From DASUPK01 sp963695675 (GTDB lineage Bacteria; Actinomycetota; Thermoleophilia; Solirubrobacterales; 70-9), in the NCBI GenBank assembly GCA_963695675.1, contig CAVOGY010000003.1, positions 124,001 to 188,000 of the forward strand: a stretch of DNA of 64,000 nt, read 5' to 3'. Under the pieces are notes generated by a model. That model did not search any database and was not told the DNA's origin. It saw nothing but the letters and a program-made list of their open reading frames with translations. The translations under genes were made by a program, and so were the position numbers. Below, one piece after another: positions 25,999-35,601 of this stretch (position 1 is its first letter; each line of letters begins with the position of its first letter).

Positions 25999-27452
25999 GC
26001 CGCTGCCCCGGCGGGCTGCCGCTGGTCCCGGCGAGCGCGGGCGAGCGGGAGGCTGAGCGTGAAGGCGGTGTGTCCCCGGCGGGATACGACCTCGATCCGT
26101 CCGGACATGCGCAGGGCGAGCTCCTCGGCGATCGCGAGCCCAAGCCCAGAGCCCGTCGCCGTGTCTCCGGTGTAGAAGCGATCGAAGACCTTGTCGATCG
26201 CGCGGGGGTCGATGCCCTTCTTTGCGTCGTCGCCGACGATCAGCTCCGCGGCATGCGTCCCGCGCACGGCCGTGACCGTCACGTTCGTCCGCTGCGGGGT
26301 GTGGGTGAGGGCATTGTCGATCAGAATACGGATGATTTGTGAGACCCGGTTTAGGTCGGCGAGGGCGACCACCTGCCCCCGCCCCCTGACCTGCAGGGAC
26401 GACTCGTGGAGCTTGGCGGCGGGCCCGAACTCGTCCGCCACCTGTCTGGCGACGTCCTTCAGGTCGACCGGCTCCCGCTTGATCTCCATGACGTCGGCGT
26501 CCAGCCGCGAGAGGTCGAGCAGGTCGATGGTCAGCTTCTGCAGCCGCTCGACCTGGGCCCGCATCTCGGCGACGAAGTTCCGGCGCTCAGCCGCGCTCAG
26601 CCGCTCGGTCTCGAGCAGCTCGACGAAACCTCCGAGGGAGAAGATCGGCGTGCGAAGCTCGTGCGAGGCGTTGGCGATGAACTCCTTCCGCGAGCTGTCG
26701 AGCCGGGCGAGGCGCCGCTGCATGTCGTTGAAGCTGCGCGCGAGCTGCCCGAGCTCGTCGGAGGAGTCGATCGGGATCGGCTGGTCGAAGTGGCCCTCGG
26801 CCACCGCCTCGGCGGCAAGCCGCAGCCGCCGCAGCCGCCGCGAGACCGCGCCCGAGGCCCAGAAGCCGATCAGCGAGGCGGCGAACAGGGCGATCAGCCC
26901 GGCGATCAGGATCTGGCGCCGCACGAGCGCGACGTCGTCGTTCACCTCGGCGAGCTGCGACGAGAGCACCTCCACCCAGCGCGTCTGTTCACCGGAGTCG
27001 ATCGGGACCGCGGACGTGCCGACACGGGTCCCGGCGACGTGCTCAACGCCGGAGGCGACGTGGTCGTCGGCGATCGCGGCGTCGGCGGTCAGGTAACGGC
27101 CCTGGATCGCCGTCGCCTCCGCCTGCGAGTCGGCGACGACGAAGGCCGGCACCGGTCCTCCCGACTCGTCCCTGACCGCGAGCAGCGTCACCCGGCTCTC
27201 GGTGGACTGCGCGGTGGTGCGGACGATCTCTTCGATCTGCGCCTGGGAGGCACCGGACTTGAGTGCCCGGGCCACGCGCGGTGCCTGCTCAGTCCCGAGC
27301 CTCTCGAGCCGGCGGAGCTTCTCTGCCGTCAGGCTCGATTCGAGCTGCGGTACGACGTAGAGGTAGACGAACGCGATCGCCGCCGCCGTGATCAGCGTGA
27401 TCAGGGCTACCAGCCGGTTGCGGAGGGTGTTGAGCCGGAGCGCCGGTTTCAC
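25995..27452 (-). CDS. Sensor histidine kinase (envelope stress type)
   Basis: 485 residues: first membrane helix (about 13-33), an extracytoplasmic sensor of about 130 residues, second helix (about 172-196, AGLIALFAASLIGFWASGAV), HAMP linker, HisKA with phospho-His in ANASHELRTPIFSLGGFVEL, and HATPase with N box IIRILIDNALTHTPQRTNV and G box GSGLGLAIAEELALR. Autophosphorylates and signals to the response regulator encoded 34 bases upstream; htrA follows with a 4-base overlap, like CssRS-HtrA or MprAB-PepD arrangements. Confidence 0.92.
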   Translation of the reverse strand: MKPALRLNTLRNRLVALITLITAAAIAFVYLYVVPQLESSLTAEKLRRLERLGTEQAPRVARALKSGASQAQIEEIVRTTAQSTESRVTLLAVRDESGGPVPAFVVADSQAEATAIQGRYLTADAAIADDHVASGVEHVAGTRVGTSAVPIDSGEQTRWVEVLSSQLAEVNDDVALVRRQILIAGLIALFAASLIGFWASGAVSRRLRRLRLAAEAVAEGHFDQPIPIDSSDELGQLARSFNDMQRRLARLDSSRKEFIANASHELRTPIFSLGGFVELLETERLSAAERRNFVAEMRAQVERLQKLTIDLLDLSRLDADVMEIKREPVDLKDVARQVADEFGPAAKLHESSLQVRGRGQVVALADLNRVSQIIRILIDNALTHTPQRTNVTVTAVRGTHAAELIVGDDAKKGIDPRAIDKVFDRFYTGDTATGSGLGLAIAEELALRMSGRIEVVSRRGHTAFTLSLPLARARRDQRQPAGAAA

Positions 27453-27486
27453 GATGACGGTGCGCGCGGGGCGCGGCGGTCAGCTC

Positions 27487-28197
27487 TCAATCGCGGTCTG
27501 CGTCACGGAAGCGGTAGCCGACGCCTCGAACCGTGAACAGGTATTCGGGCTGCTTCGCGTCGGCCTCCAGCTTCTCGCGGAGGTGCCTGATGTGTACGTC
27601 GACGGTGCGGGGATCGCGGAACGTCGAGTCGCCCCAGATGTGCTCGAGGAGCATCTCGCGGGTGAATACCTTGCCCGGGGCCGCCGCCAGTGCGGCCAGG
27701 ATCTCGAACTCGACGTAGGTGAGCTGCACCTGCTTGGAGTCGAGCTCCACCGAGCGGCGCTCGAAGTCGATCTCCAGGTCGCCTGCCCGGATCGGCTCGT
27801 TCGCCGCCAGCGCCTGACCTGCCATATTGCCGCGCCGGAGCGCGGCCTTGACGCGGCTGCGGAACTCGCGAACTGAGAAGGGCTTGGTGATGTAGTCGTC
27901 GGCGCCCATCTCGAGCCCCGCGACCTTGTCGATCTCGTCCCCCTTTGCCGTCAGCATGATGATCGGCACCTGACTTCGGGTGCGAAGGCGCCTGCACACC
28001 TCAATCCCATCGAGCTTCGGGAGCATGATGTCGAGGACCACGAGATCGAATCGCTCCTCGGTGAAGCGATCGAGGGCTTGCTGCCCATCCATGGCCCCCA
28101 CAACCTCATAACCTTCCTTGCGGAGCGGGTAGGTGAGAAGCGTCTGCACGGCCTGTTCATCGTCCACGAGCAGGATCCGCGCCTGTCCTCGCGCCAT
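27487..28197 (-). CDS. OmpR/PhoB-family response regulator
   Basis: 236 residues. Receiver domain with DDEQAVQTLL acidic pair, phospho-acceptor Asp in LVVLDIMLPKLDGIEV, and switch residues in MLTAKGDEIDKVAG and DYITKPFSVREF. Winged-helix output with LTYVEFEILAALAAAPGKVF, DPRTVDVHIRHLREKLEAD and FTVRGVGYRF. First gene of the operon, transcribed from a leaderless promoter. Confidence 0.94.
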   Translation of the reverse strand: MARGQARILLVDDEQAVQTLLTYPLRKEGYEVVGAMDGQQALDRFTEERFDLVVLDIMLPKLDGIEVCRRLRTRSQVPIIMLTAKGDEIDKVAGLEMGADDYITKPFSVREFRSRVKAALRRGNMAGQALAANEPIRAGDLEIDFERRSVELDSKQVQLTYVEFEILAALAAAPGKVFTREMLLEHIWGDSTFRDPRTVDVHIRHLREKLEADAKQPEYLFTVRGVGYRFRDADRD

Positions 28198-28203
28198 GCC
28201 TGA

Positions 28204-28209
28204 AGGTTA
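28204..28209 (-). promoter_or_regulatory. -10 box of the response regulator operon, leaderless
   Basis: On the minus strand TAACCT lies 6 bases before the ATG at 28197. The gene on the other side starts only 33 bases away. Confidence 0.65.
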
Positions 28210-28229
28210 GGGAGCATGACACGCTGCCA

Positions 28230-30164
28230 GTGATCGATTTCCGTCTCTACAGATTCGCCCTGCTCGCGGTTCCGGTCGCCGCCGTGGTGGCGATGTTCTC
28301 ACTGAAGGACGTCCCCTCGACTCTCCGGCCGGGAATCCCGCCGGACGCCTTCGACCCGACCAGCGCCACGCCGCTGGCTCGGGAGCTCGCCTCCGCCGCG
28401 CCGTATCCGACCCCCGGATCGCCGTCCGACAACCACCTGGCCGATCAGGTGAAGAGCCACTTCGCGGAGATCGAGGGGGCGACCGTGTCGGAGCAGCGCT
28501 TCGACGGCTCCTTCAGGGGTCACCAGGTCGACATGCGCAACCTGATCGCCACGTTGCCGGGAGAGTCCAGCCGCGAGATCGCGCTGATCGCGCCGCGGGA
28601 TGTAGCCCGAGGCAGCGGGGCCACGACCAGTGCGGCAGCGACCGCCGCCCTGCTCGAAATCGCGAACAGCTTCTCCGGCTCCTCCCACCACAAGACCCTC
28701 GTCTTCGTCTCCACCGACGGCTCGAGCATCGGCGCGCTCGGAGTGAAGCGCTTCATCGGCGATTACAGCGACGCGGACCTCCTCGATGCGGCGATCGTCC
28801 TCAGCCAACCGGCCCTGGCGCCTCCCACTCAACCGCTCGTCATCCCGTGGTCCACCGGACCGCAGAGCACGGCCAGCCAACTCGTCGAGACGGCGAACTC
28901 GACCGTTTCGAACGAGCTGCTGACGCCCGCCGGCAACGAAGGACCCCTGGATGATCTCTTCCGGCTTGCCATTCCCGCCGGCCTCGGGGAGCAGGGCCCA
29001 CTGATCGAGGCCGGCCTGCCCGCCGTCCGGCTCTCCGCTGACGGCGAGCTCCCGGTAGATCCCTCTCGGGACGCCCGCGAGTCGTTTGACCCGGACACCT
29101 TCGACCGCTTCGGCCGCTCCGCCCTCTCGCTGATCCTCGCGCTCGATGGGTCCCCTGGCGCGGTCCGGCATGGGCCCGGCACCTACATCCGGGTGGCCGG
29201 GAATCTGCTGCCCGGCTGGACGATCGCCATGCTCGCGCTGGCACTGCTGCTCCCGGTCGGCCTGGCCGCCGGCTCGGGACTCACGTCGGCGGCGCGCAGC
29301 CCGATCGACGCAGTTCGCAGCTTCGTCTGGTCCCTGCTGCGGACGCTGCCGTTCATCGGCGCCCTGATCGTCATCCTCATCTCGTCGCTGGTGGGCCTGA
29401 TGCCAAGCCCGGAGTTCCCGTTCGACCCGCAGATCGAGGCCCTTGGTGCCGGCGGCACGATCACCGTGATCCTCGCGGTCCTCTTCTACTGCGTGATCGC
29501 GTTCTTCCTGCGCCCGCTGCGCCCGCCACCGGCGCGGGCGGTGGTCACGGCCGCACCTGCGGCCCTGCTGGTTGCCTGCGTCGCGGCCCTCGGCACGTGG
29601 CTGGTCAACCCGTATCTGGGACTGCTGGTGTCGCTGGGGCTCCAGGTGTGGCTGCTGGCGGCCGCCCGGCTTGCCGGCGGCCGGCTCGCCGCCGCGGGTC
29701 TCGTCCTGGTCGGGCTGCTGCCGCTGGTGGTGCTGGTCGGCGATCTCGCCGGGCGCTTCGACGCCGGACTCGGGGTCTGGCACGACCTGGTCCTGATGCT
29801 CGCCGACGGGCAGATTGGCTGGGGCCTGGCGCTGCTCGGCTGTCTACTGGCCGGGTCGGGCGTGGCCATCGTCGCGGTCTCGGGCCACGCGCCTGCGCCG
29901 CAGGCTCCCACGATGAAGCTCGAGCAGGCCGGCGTGATCTCGGTGCGCCGCCGGGCGCCCGGGCCTCAACCGGAGCTGGAGCCGGAGCCGGACGGAGGGG
30001 AGCCCGAGCCGGACGGAGGCGAGCCCGAGCCGGAGCCCGATCTGGCTCCCGACCCCGGTCAGCCGGAGCCGGAGAGGGACCCGCGCCTCTGGTCGAAGCC
30101 GCGGGGCGCGATCTCGCCGCCGCCGGGCAGCTTCAAAGACACGCCACTCCCCTCGGTGACGTAG
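28230..30164 (+). CDS. M28-like membrane protein with degenerate active site
   Basis: 644 residues, GTG start. N-terminal helix (about 8-25), an extracytoplasmic M28 peptidase-like domain (about 60-310: NHLADQVKSHFAEIEGATV, RNLIATLPGESSREIALIAP), then about seven membrane helices and a cytoplasmic Glu/Pro-rich tail with repeated EPDGG units. In active M28 enzymes the strand after the first block ends in a His-Tyr-Asp and is followed by an Asp-Asn-Ala-Ser loop. Here those places read APRDVARGSG and TTSAAATAAL, so the zinc ligands are gone. The layout resembles eukaryotic GAA1 of the GPI transamidase. The last 106 bases overlap the convergent thiL 3' end. Confidence 0.72.
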   Translation: MIDFRLYRFALLAVPVAAVVAMFSLKDVPSTLRPGIPPDAFDPTSATPLARELASAAPYPTPGSPSDNHLADQVKSHFAEIEGATVSEQRFDGSFRGHQVDMRNLIATLPGESSREIALIAPRDVARGSGATTSAAATAALLEIANSFSGSSHHKTLVFVSTDGSSIGALGVKRFIGDYSDADLLDAAIVLSQPALAPPTQPLVIPWSTGPQSTASQLVETANSTVSNELLTPAGNEGPLDDLFRLAIPAGLGEQGPLIEAGLPAVRLSADGELPVDPSRDARESFDPDTFDRFGRSALSLILALDGSPGAVRHGPGTYIRVAGNLLPGWTIAMLALALLLPVGLAAGSGLTSAARSPIDAVRSFVWSLLRTLPFIGALIVILISSLVGLMPSPEFPFDPQIEALGAGGTITVILAVLFYCVIAFFLRPLRPPPARAVVTAAPAALLVACVAALGTWLVNPYLGLLVSLGLQVWLLAAARLAGGRLAAAGLVLVGLLPLVVLVGDLAGRFDAGLGVWHDLVLMLADGQIGWGLALLGCLLAGSGVAIVAVSGHAPAPQAPTMKLEQAGVISVRRRAPGPQPELEPEPDGGEPEPDGGEPEPEPDLAPDPGQPEPERDPRLWSKPRGAISPPPGSFKDTPLPSVT

Positions 30165-31060
30165 CCGATCTCGGTCAGCTTCGAGCCGGCGTCTCCGACG
30201 GCCTCGATCGCCGCCTTCATCCGATCGCCGGGCAGCGTGACGAGCAGCTCGAAGTCCTCGCCTCCAGCGATCGCTAGCTCGAGCGCGGCGCTGTCGTTCC
30301 CGGCAACCTCCGCGACCCCGTGGGCCACGGGCACCCGATCGAGGTCGATCTCGAGCCGGCAATCGCTGGCACTGGCGAGGTGTCCCGCATCGGCACCGAG
30401 GCCATCGCTGATGTCGATCATCGCGCTCGCCCCGGCGGCCGCGAGGCCCCTCCCCTCGCGCAGCCGTGGAACCGGATTGAGCTGTCGCTCGAGCAGCCCC
30501 GCTCCACGATCCGGCGGGTCGCCGCGCCTCTCACCGGCGTCGATCAGCTCCACGGCGGCGGCAGCGCCGCCGAGCTCGCCCGTGACCGCGACCAGGTCAC
30601 GGGGCCTGGCGCCCGCCCTGGTGACGAAGCGGCTGCCGCCGGGCTCATAGCCGACCGCGGTCACCGAGACGACCAGTACCGGACAGCTGACCAGGTCGCC
30701 GCCGACGATCGACACCCCCTCCCGTGTGGCCATCTCGACCAGTCCGTCGGCGATCCCGAGCAGGTCCTGATCGGGCAGCTCATCCGGGGCCGCGACGACG
30801 ACGCACGCCTCGCCCTGGGACGCACCCATCGCGGCCAGATCGGAGAGCGCGGCGGCCATCGCCTTCCGCCCAACGGCGAGGGGGCCGAAGGCATCCAGCT
30901 GAAAATGCACGCCGTCGACGATTGCGTCGACGGTGATCGCGCTCGCCGCCCGGGGCTCGACCACAGCGGCGTCGTCGCCGCTCGGCACTCGCACCCTGGG
31001 ACCGGGTGCAGGCAGTCGCTCATTGATGGCGGCGATCAGGTCGAACTCGCTCGCGGGCAT
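30059..31060 (-). CDS. thiL: Thiamine-monophosphate kinase
   Basis: 333 residues. ATP-dependent phosphorylation of thiamine phosphate to thiamine diphosphate. Family motifs: start EFDLIAAINERL, GDDAAVVEPR, VDGVHFQLDAFGPLAVGRKA (in part), SDLAAMGASQGEACV, VGGDLVSCPVLVVSVTAVG, MIDISDGLGADAGHLASAS and IAGGEDFELLVTLPGD. The C-terminus GFDQRRG replaces the usual GYDHF. A leaderless -10 box precedes the ATG. The 3' end overlaps the convergent M28-like gene. Confidence 0.93.
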   Translation of the reverse strand: MPASEFDLIAAINERLPAPGPRVRVPSGDDAAVVEPRAASAITVDAIVDGVHFQLDAFGPLAVGRKAMAAALSDLAAMGASQGEACVVVAAPDELPDQDLLGIADGLVEMATREGVSIVGGDLVSCPVLVVSVTAVGYEPGGSRFVTRAGARPRDLVAVTGELGGAAAAVELIDAGERRGDPPDRGAGLLERQLNPVPRLREGRGLAAAGASAMIDISDGLGADAGHLASASDCRLEIDLDRVPVAHGVAEVAGNDSAALELAIAGGEDFELLVTLPGDRMKAAIEAVGDAGSKLTEIGYVTEGSGVSLKLPGGGEIAPRGFDQRRGSLSGSG

Positions 31061-31066
31061 GGACCT

Positions 31067-31072
31067 AGGCTA
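31067..31072 (-). promoter_or_regulatory. -10 box of thiL, leaderless
   Basis: On the minus strand TAGCCT lies 6 bases before the thiL ATG (31060). It overlaps the end of the degenerate hairpin repeat copy. Confidence 0.6.
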
Positions 31073-31103
31073 GGGCGCGCGCGTCAGCGCCACCCGGTCA
31101 GTT
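31070..31103 (+). repeat. Interspersed hairpin repeat, degenerate copy 5
   Basis: AGGGCGCGCGCGTCAGCGC followed by CACCCGGTCAGTT aligns with copy 1 apart from a 2-base insertion and a few substitutions. It ends 1 base before the stop codon of the penicillin-binding protein gene (minus strand). Confidence 0.5.
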
Positions 31104-31104
31104 C

Positions 31105-33313
31105 TCAGGGCTCAGGGTTGAGCCCGCCGCTCGAGGGAGGCGCCGCGGGCGGCGCGACCGGCGCGGGCGTCGGTTCGGGCGTTGGCGCTGGAGCCGGTTT
31201 CTGTCCCACCCCGGGCGCGTAGGCCCCCTGGTTCTGGTCGCTGCCACCTCCCCCGTAGGAGCCGCCGTAGCTGTAGCTCGGGGAGTACGAAGACGAGGAG
31301 CCGCAGGAATAGGAGCTGCTGCAGGAACTCGAGCTGGAGGCCGTGTAGTTCCCGTGGAACGCCGACAGGCTCGGCAGGCTCGTCGGCACCTCGAAGTCAG
31401 GGCAGTCGCCCCCCTGGGCGGCCTCCATGTAGGAGCGCCAGATCGGGCCGGAGGTGGGTCCGCCGAAGCCGGTGGAGTCGCGTGAGAGCGGGTGCCCGGT
31501 CCAGACGGCGGTCGAATACAGCGGCGTGTAGCCGACGAACCAGGCGTCGGAGAGGTCCTCGCTGGTGCCGGTCTTGCCGGCTTCCGATTGGCAACCTATG
31601 GACGTGTAGCCCGCGCCGGTGCCGCTGGTGATCACGCCTTCGAGCACCTTCGTCACCTCGTAGGCCTCGCCGGGGGTGAGCACGCGCTTGCCCTCGTCTG
31701 CGCTCGGCTCGTCGACCTTGCCGCTGGGGAAGACCACCCTGTCGATCGCGGTGGCGCGGTGGTGGACGCCGCCGTTGGCGAGGGTGGCGTAGGCGTTGGC
31801 CTGCTCGAGCGGGGTGACGCCGACGCTGAGCCCGCCGATCGCGTCGGCCGGGGGGATGAAGCAGTGCCGGCCGAGCTTGCAGGGGGTGTCGTTCGGACCC
31901 TTGATTCCGAGCGGCGAGGTGATCCCCATCTGGTAGGCGGTCTTGGCGATGTTCTCGGGGCCGACGTCGAGGCCGAGCTGCGCGAAGACCACGTTGACCG
32001 ACTCCCAGGTCGCCTCGGTCAGAGGCAACACCCCGCCGCCCTCCTCGGCGTTGTTGACCGTCCAGCTCGAGCCGCCCGGGGTCTCCAGCGTCTTCGGCGA
32101 GGTGCCGTCGTAGTAGGTCGTGTCGGGGTCGATGCCCTGCTTGATCGCTGCGGTCAGGTCGTAGACCTTGAACGAGGACCCGGGCTGGCGCTGGGCGTGG
32201 GCGGCGAAGTTGAACTGGCTGCTCAGTGAGTAGCGCTGGGTCGAGGCCAGCGCGACGATCTCGCCGTTCGAGGGGTCGACCGAGGCAAGCGCCGACGCCG
32301 GTCCCCCGCCCGAGTAGCAGACCGAGCAGGAGTCGACGGCGTTCTGCGCCGCCTTCTGCAGGCGTGGCTGGATCGTCGTATAGACCTTGAGGCCGCCGTT
32401 CTGGACGGTGTTCACCCCGTAGCGGTCCTGGAGCTCCTGCTTGACCAGGTCGAAGATGTAGGGCTTGCGGATCCGGCTGTACTTGCTGTCCCGGGTCGAG
32501 GCCCAGACCCTGGCCGACGGCCGTCGCGTACTCGGTCGCGGTGATGTCGCCCTGCTGCTCCATCGCGTGCAGCACCTCGTTGCGCCGGCCGAGCGCCGCA
32601 CGCGGGTTGAGCAGCGGGTTGTACTGGGAGGGCGCCTGCGGCAGGCCGGCGATCATCGCCGCCTCTGGCAGGGTCAGATCCTCGGCGTGCTTGGAGTAGT
32701 AGGTCTCGGCCGCCGCCTCGACCCCGATCGCGGTGGCGCCCTCGTTGGTCCCGTATGAGGCGGTGTTCAGGTACTCGGTCAGGATCCAGTCCTTGGAGTG
32801 CTGGTCCTCCTCGTCGTTGGCCAGGCGCGCCTCGATGATCTTGCGCTTTAAGGTGTCCTCCGGGTCTTGGATGTAGAGGTTGCGGACCAGCTGCTGGGTG
32901 ATCGTCGAGCCGCCCTCCACCGGCTTGCCCCCGGCGGTCAGGTCCTCCCAGCCGGCCCGGACGATCGCCGAGGGGTCGATGCCGCCGTGACTGTAGAAGC
33001 GCCTGTCCTCGATCGCGACCGTCGCGTTCTTGAGGTCCTCCGGGATCCTCGCGCTGGCGATCGGCTGCCGGATCTTGTCGGAGTGGATCACCCCGAGCAG
33101 GGAGCCGTCGGCGGCGTACACCTTCGAGACTGTGCCCTCCTTGATCGGCGTCAGGCTCGCGAGCGAGGGCGCCGAGTTGTAGACGCTCAGCAGCCAGAGA
33201 CCGGATCCGAGCACGCCGACGGCGAGCATCGACCCCAGGACCAGAAGGACCGCGAGGAACGGATTTCTCTTACGGCTCGTGCGCTGATGTCGCCGGCGGG
33301 AGCGGGCGCTCAT
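31105..33313 (-). CDS. Class A penicillin-binding protein (PBP1a-type), frameshifted
   Basis: About 736 residues after one frame correction near 32,497, in a CCCGGG run. Short basic cytoplasmic head, membrane anchor (PFLAVLLVLGSMLAVGVLGSG), GT51 glycosyltransferase with VAIEDRRFYSHGGIDPSAIV and GGSTITQQLVRNLY, then a transpeptidase with SFKVYDLTAA (serine-x-x-lysine), SVN and KTGTS within AGKTGTSEDLSDAWFVGYTP. The tail (about 70 residues) is rich in Ser, Cys, Tyr, Gly and Pro. Polymerises and cross-links peptidoglycan. TACCCT lies 9 bases upstream of the ATG. The single frame break in an otherwise intact gene suggests a sequence error. Confidence 0.9.
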
Positions 33314-33340
33314 GGTCCGAAGAGGGTACTCAGCGCTATC

Positions 33341-34129
33341 TCAAGCGGAGCTCAGTAGCCCCTTTGCACGCAGGGCTGCTTGCGCGTGCTCGCGCAGCTC
33401 CGCCTCGTGCGCCTCGCGATCGACGCCCGCGTCGATCGCGGCCTTCACCTGGAGCCTCGAGCCCTCGGGCGTCACCTCGACCAGGCGCGCCGAGGTGACC
33501 TCACCCTTCTCGAGCTGCTCCCGGGCGGCCTCGACGTCGGCGTCCGGGGGTAACCAGACGTCCACCGTGACCGGCGCCGCGGCGTTGCCCGCGGAGTGGT
33601 TGACGACCACGTCGGTCGCGACCTTCTCGTTGGGGACGACGATCAGGCTGCCGTCGCCCGCGTCGACCTTCGTGTAGGTGAGGGCGATGTCGGTGACCCT
33701 GCCGTGGACATCGTCCCCGATCGAGACCAGGTCGCCGATCCGGATCGGCTGGGTGATCGCGAGCACCACGCCCGAGACCAGGTTGGCGATCACCTGGCGG
33801 CCGGCGAAGCCGATGATGATCCCCAGTATCGCCGTCGAGGCGAGGACGCCGGTCGCGAAGCGCTTGATCGAGGTGAACTGGCTGAGCGCCAGCGCGACCC
33901 CGATCAGGATGATCACCAGGAAGAGGAGGCGGCGGATCAGCCGCAGCCGGGTGCGCGCCTCGCGGGAGAGCTCTGCGGTGTCGAGCCGGGTCGTCGCCCT
34001 GACCGCGCGCCCGATCAGCACGCGGTCGACGATGATCGCGACCAGGATCGCGACGGCCAGCGTGATCGCCGCCGAGATCTCGTCGCCGTGTCGTTGCCAG
34101 AAGCTCTGGTTCGCGGCTGCCAGGATCAT
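33341..34129 (-). CDS. Small-conductance mechanosensitive channel (MscS family)
   Basis: 262 residues from the ATG at 34129; a longer start would overlap the divergent HAD gene. Three membrane helices, the third (GVLASTAILGIIIGFAGRQVIANL) being the Gly/Ala-rich pore helix, then the beta domain with RIGDLVSIGDDVHGRVTDIAL and TYTKVDAGDGSLIVVPNEKV, and a C-terminal alpha/beta part. Releases osmolytes on hypo-osmotic shock. Confidence 0.92.
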   Translation of the reverse strand: MILAAANQSFWQRHGDEISAAITLAVAILVAIIVDRVLIGRAVRATTRLDTAELSREARTRLRLIRRLLFLVIILIGVALALSQFTSIKRFATGVLASTAILGIIIGFAGRQVIANLVSGVVLAITQPIRIGDLVSIGDDVHGRVTDIALTYTKVDAGDGSLIVVPNEKVATDVVVNHSAGNAAAPVTVDVWLPPDADVEAAREQLEKGEVTSARLVEVTPEGSRLQVKAAIDAGVDREAHEAELREHAQAALRAKGLLSSA

Positions 34130-34151
34130 GGGGTCGGGCAGTATTAGCGGG

Positions 34152-34781
34152 ATGGTCCGCGCCGTGTTTCTCGACGCGCTCGGCACCCTGGTCGAGCTCG
34201 AGCCGCCGTGGCTCTCCCTGCGCGACCGCGTTCCGAACGAGGTGAGCGACGAGCGGCTCGCGGCGGCGCTCCGTGCCGAGATGTCCTACTACCGCGACCA
34301 CGCGCACGAGGGGCGGGACGAGGCCTCGCTGGCGGACCTGCGCGAGCGCTGCGCCGCCCTCGTCTCGGAGCGGCTCGGTACCGAGGTCACCGTCGACGAG
34401 CTGGTCCAGGCGATCCGGTTCCACGCCTATCCGGACGCCATTCCAGCCCTGCGCAGTCTCCGGGACCGAGGCCAGCGGTTGGTCGCCGTCTCCAACTGGG
34501 ACTTTTCGCTTCCCAGGGTGCTGGAGCGCTGCGGGCTCGGCGGGCTGCTCGACGGGGCGGTGAGCTCGGCCGTGGCCGGCGCCCGCAAGCCCGATCCGGC
34601 GATCTTCGCCCCTGCGCTCGAGCTCGCCGGATGCGGTCCAGAGGAGGCGCTGCACGTCGGCGACACGCTCGAGGAGGACACCGCCGGCGCCCGCGCGGCC
34701 GGGATTCGCTCCCTGCTGATCGACCGCACGGGAGTTGGAGGCGACATCTCCTCCCTGACTGAGATCGATCAGCATCTCTGA
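34152..34781 (+). CDS. HAD-superfamily hydrolase
   Basis: 209 residues. Motif I is AVFLDALGTLVELEP: the nucleophile Asp is present, but the second Asp of the usual DxD is replaced by Ala-Leu spacing (DALGT, as in many dehalogenase-like members). Motif II is VAVSNWDFSLP, motif III Lys in GARKPDPAIFAPAL and motif IV in HVGDTLEEDTAGARAAG. A phosphatase or haloacid-dehalogenase-type enzyme of unknown substrate. The CPBP protease gene starts 1 base after the stop. Confidence 0.88.
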   Translation: MVRAVFLDALGTLVELEPPWLSLRDRVPNEVSDERLAAALRAEMSYYRDHAHEGRDEASLADLRERCAALVSERLGTEVTVDELVQAIRFHAYPDAIPALRSLRDRGQRLVAVSNWDFSLPRVLERCGLGGLLDGAVSSAVAGARKPDPAIFAPALELAGCGPEEALHVGDTLEEDTAGARAAGIRSLLIDRTGVGGDISSLTEIDQHL

Positions 34782-34782
34782 G

Positions 34783-35601
34783 ATGGAGGAGCCCCCTCGC
34801 ACGACGTCCAGGCACCAACCCGCGCCGATCCGGGGCGGCGCTGAGCCGACCGCTCCGCCTGCGCAGTCTCCACCCGAGGCCAAGGAGGAGGAACGGCCTC
34901 GCCTGCCCAAGGTCCCCTGGGGTGTAGGCGACTCGGTCTGGGGCCTGATCGGCGGCCTGCTGCTGGTGGTGATCGTCCCGCCGCTCCTGGTCCTGCCCTT
35001 CGATCCGAACATCGGCGACCCCGACAAGGCGAGCGACGCCGGGATCCTGGCGACGCAGGCGCTCTTCGACGGCTTCCTGATCGTGATCGCGATCGGCATG
35101 GCCTCCAAGTGGCGGTTCAAGGTCCGGGATTCGCTGCGCCTGCTCGGCCTGCGGAGATTCCAGCCCTCCGCGATCGGCTGGATGTTCGCGGTCCTGGGCG
35201 CCTACTACGCGGGAGCGATCCTCTTCTCGGCGATCGTCCTGCAGCCCAAGCAGGAGGACATCGGCAAGGAGCTGGGGATCTGCAATCCGGGCATTGGGAT
35301 CGCCGTCGCGGCGGTGCTGGCGGTAGTCGTGCTCGCCCCCTTTGCGGAGGAGCTCTTCTTCCGCGGGTTCTTCTTCGCCGGGCTGCGAAGCCGCTGGTCG
35401 CTGTGGCCCTCCGCGCTCCTCTCGGGAGCGATCTTCGGTCTGGTGCACGCTCCCACCGGACCCACCGCGGCCATTCCGCTTGCCGGCCTGGGCGTCGGGC
35501 TCGCCTGGCTATACAACAGAACCGGGTCCCTCTGGCCCTGCGTGCTCGCCCACCTTTTCAACAATGGACTGGCGATAAGCGTGGTGATCACGCAGTGTTA
35601 G
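34783..35601 (+). CDS. CPBP-family intramembrane protease
   Basis: 272 residues. A Pro-rich cytoplasmic head of about 45 residues, then about six to eight membrane helices. Catalytic motif 1 is APFAEELFFRGFFFAGLRSR (Glu-Glu and Arg), motif 2 FGLVHAPTGPTA, motif 3 LAHLFNNGLA. Related to CAAX proteases and bacteriocin-immunity proteins. The gene end overlaps the ABC ATPase start by 7 bases, so the two are coupled and it may process or protect against the exported product. Confidence 0.9.
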   Translation: MEEPPRTTSRHQPAPIRGGAEPTAPPAQSPPEAKEEERPRLPKVPWGVGDSVWGLIGGLLLVVIVPPLLVLPFDPNIGDPDKASDAGILATQALFDGFLIVIAIGMASKWRFKVRDSLRLLGLRRFQPSAIGWMFAVLGAYYAGAILFSAIVLQPKQEDIGKELGICNPGIGIAVAAVLAVVVLAPFAEELFFRGFFFAGLRSRWSLWPSALLSGAIFGLVHAPTGPTAAIPLAGLGVGLAWLYNRTGSLWPCVLAHLFNNGLAISVVITQC

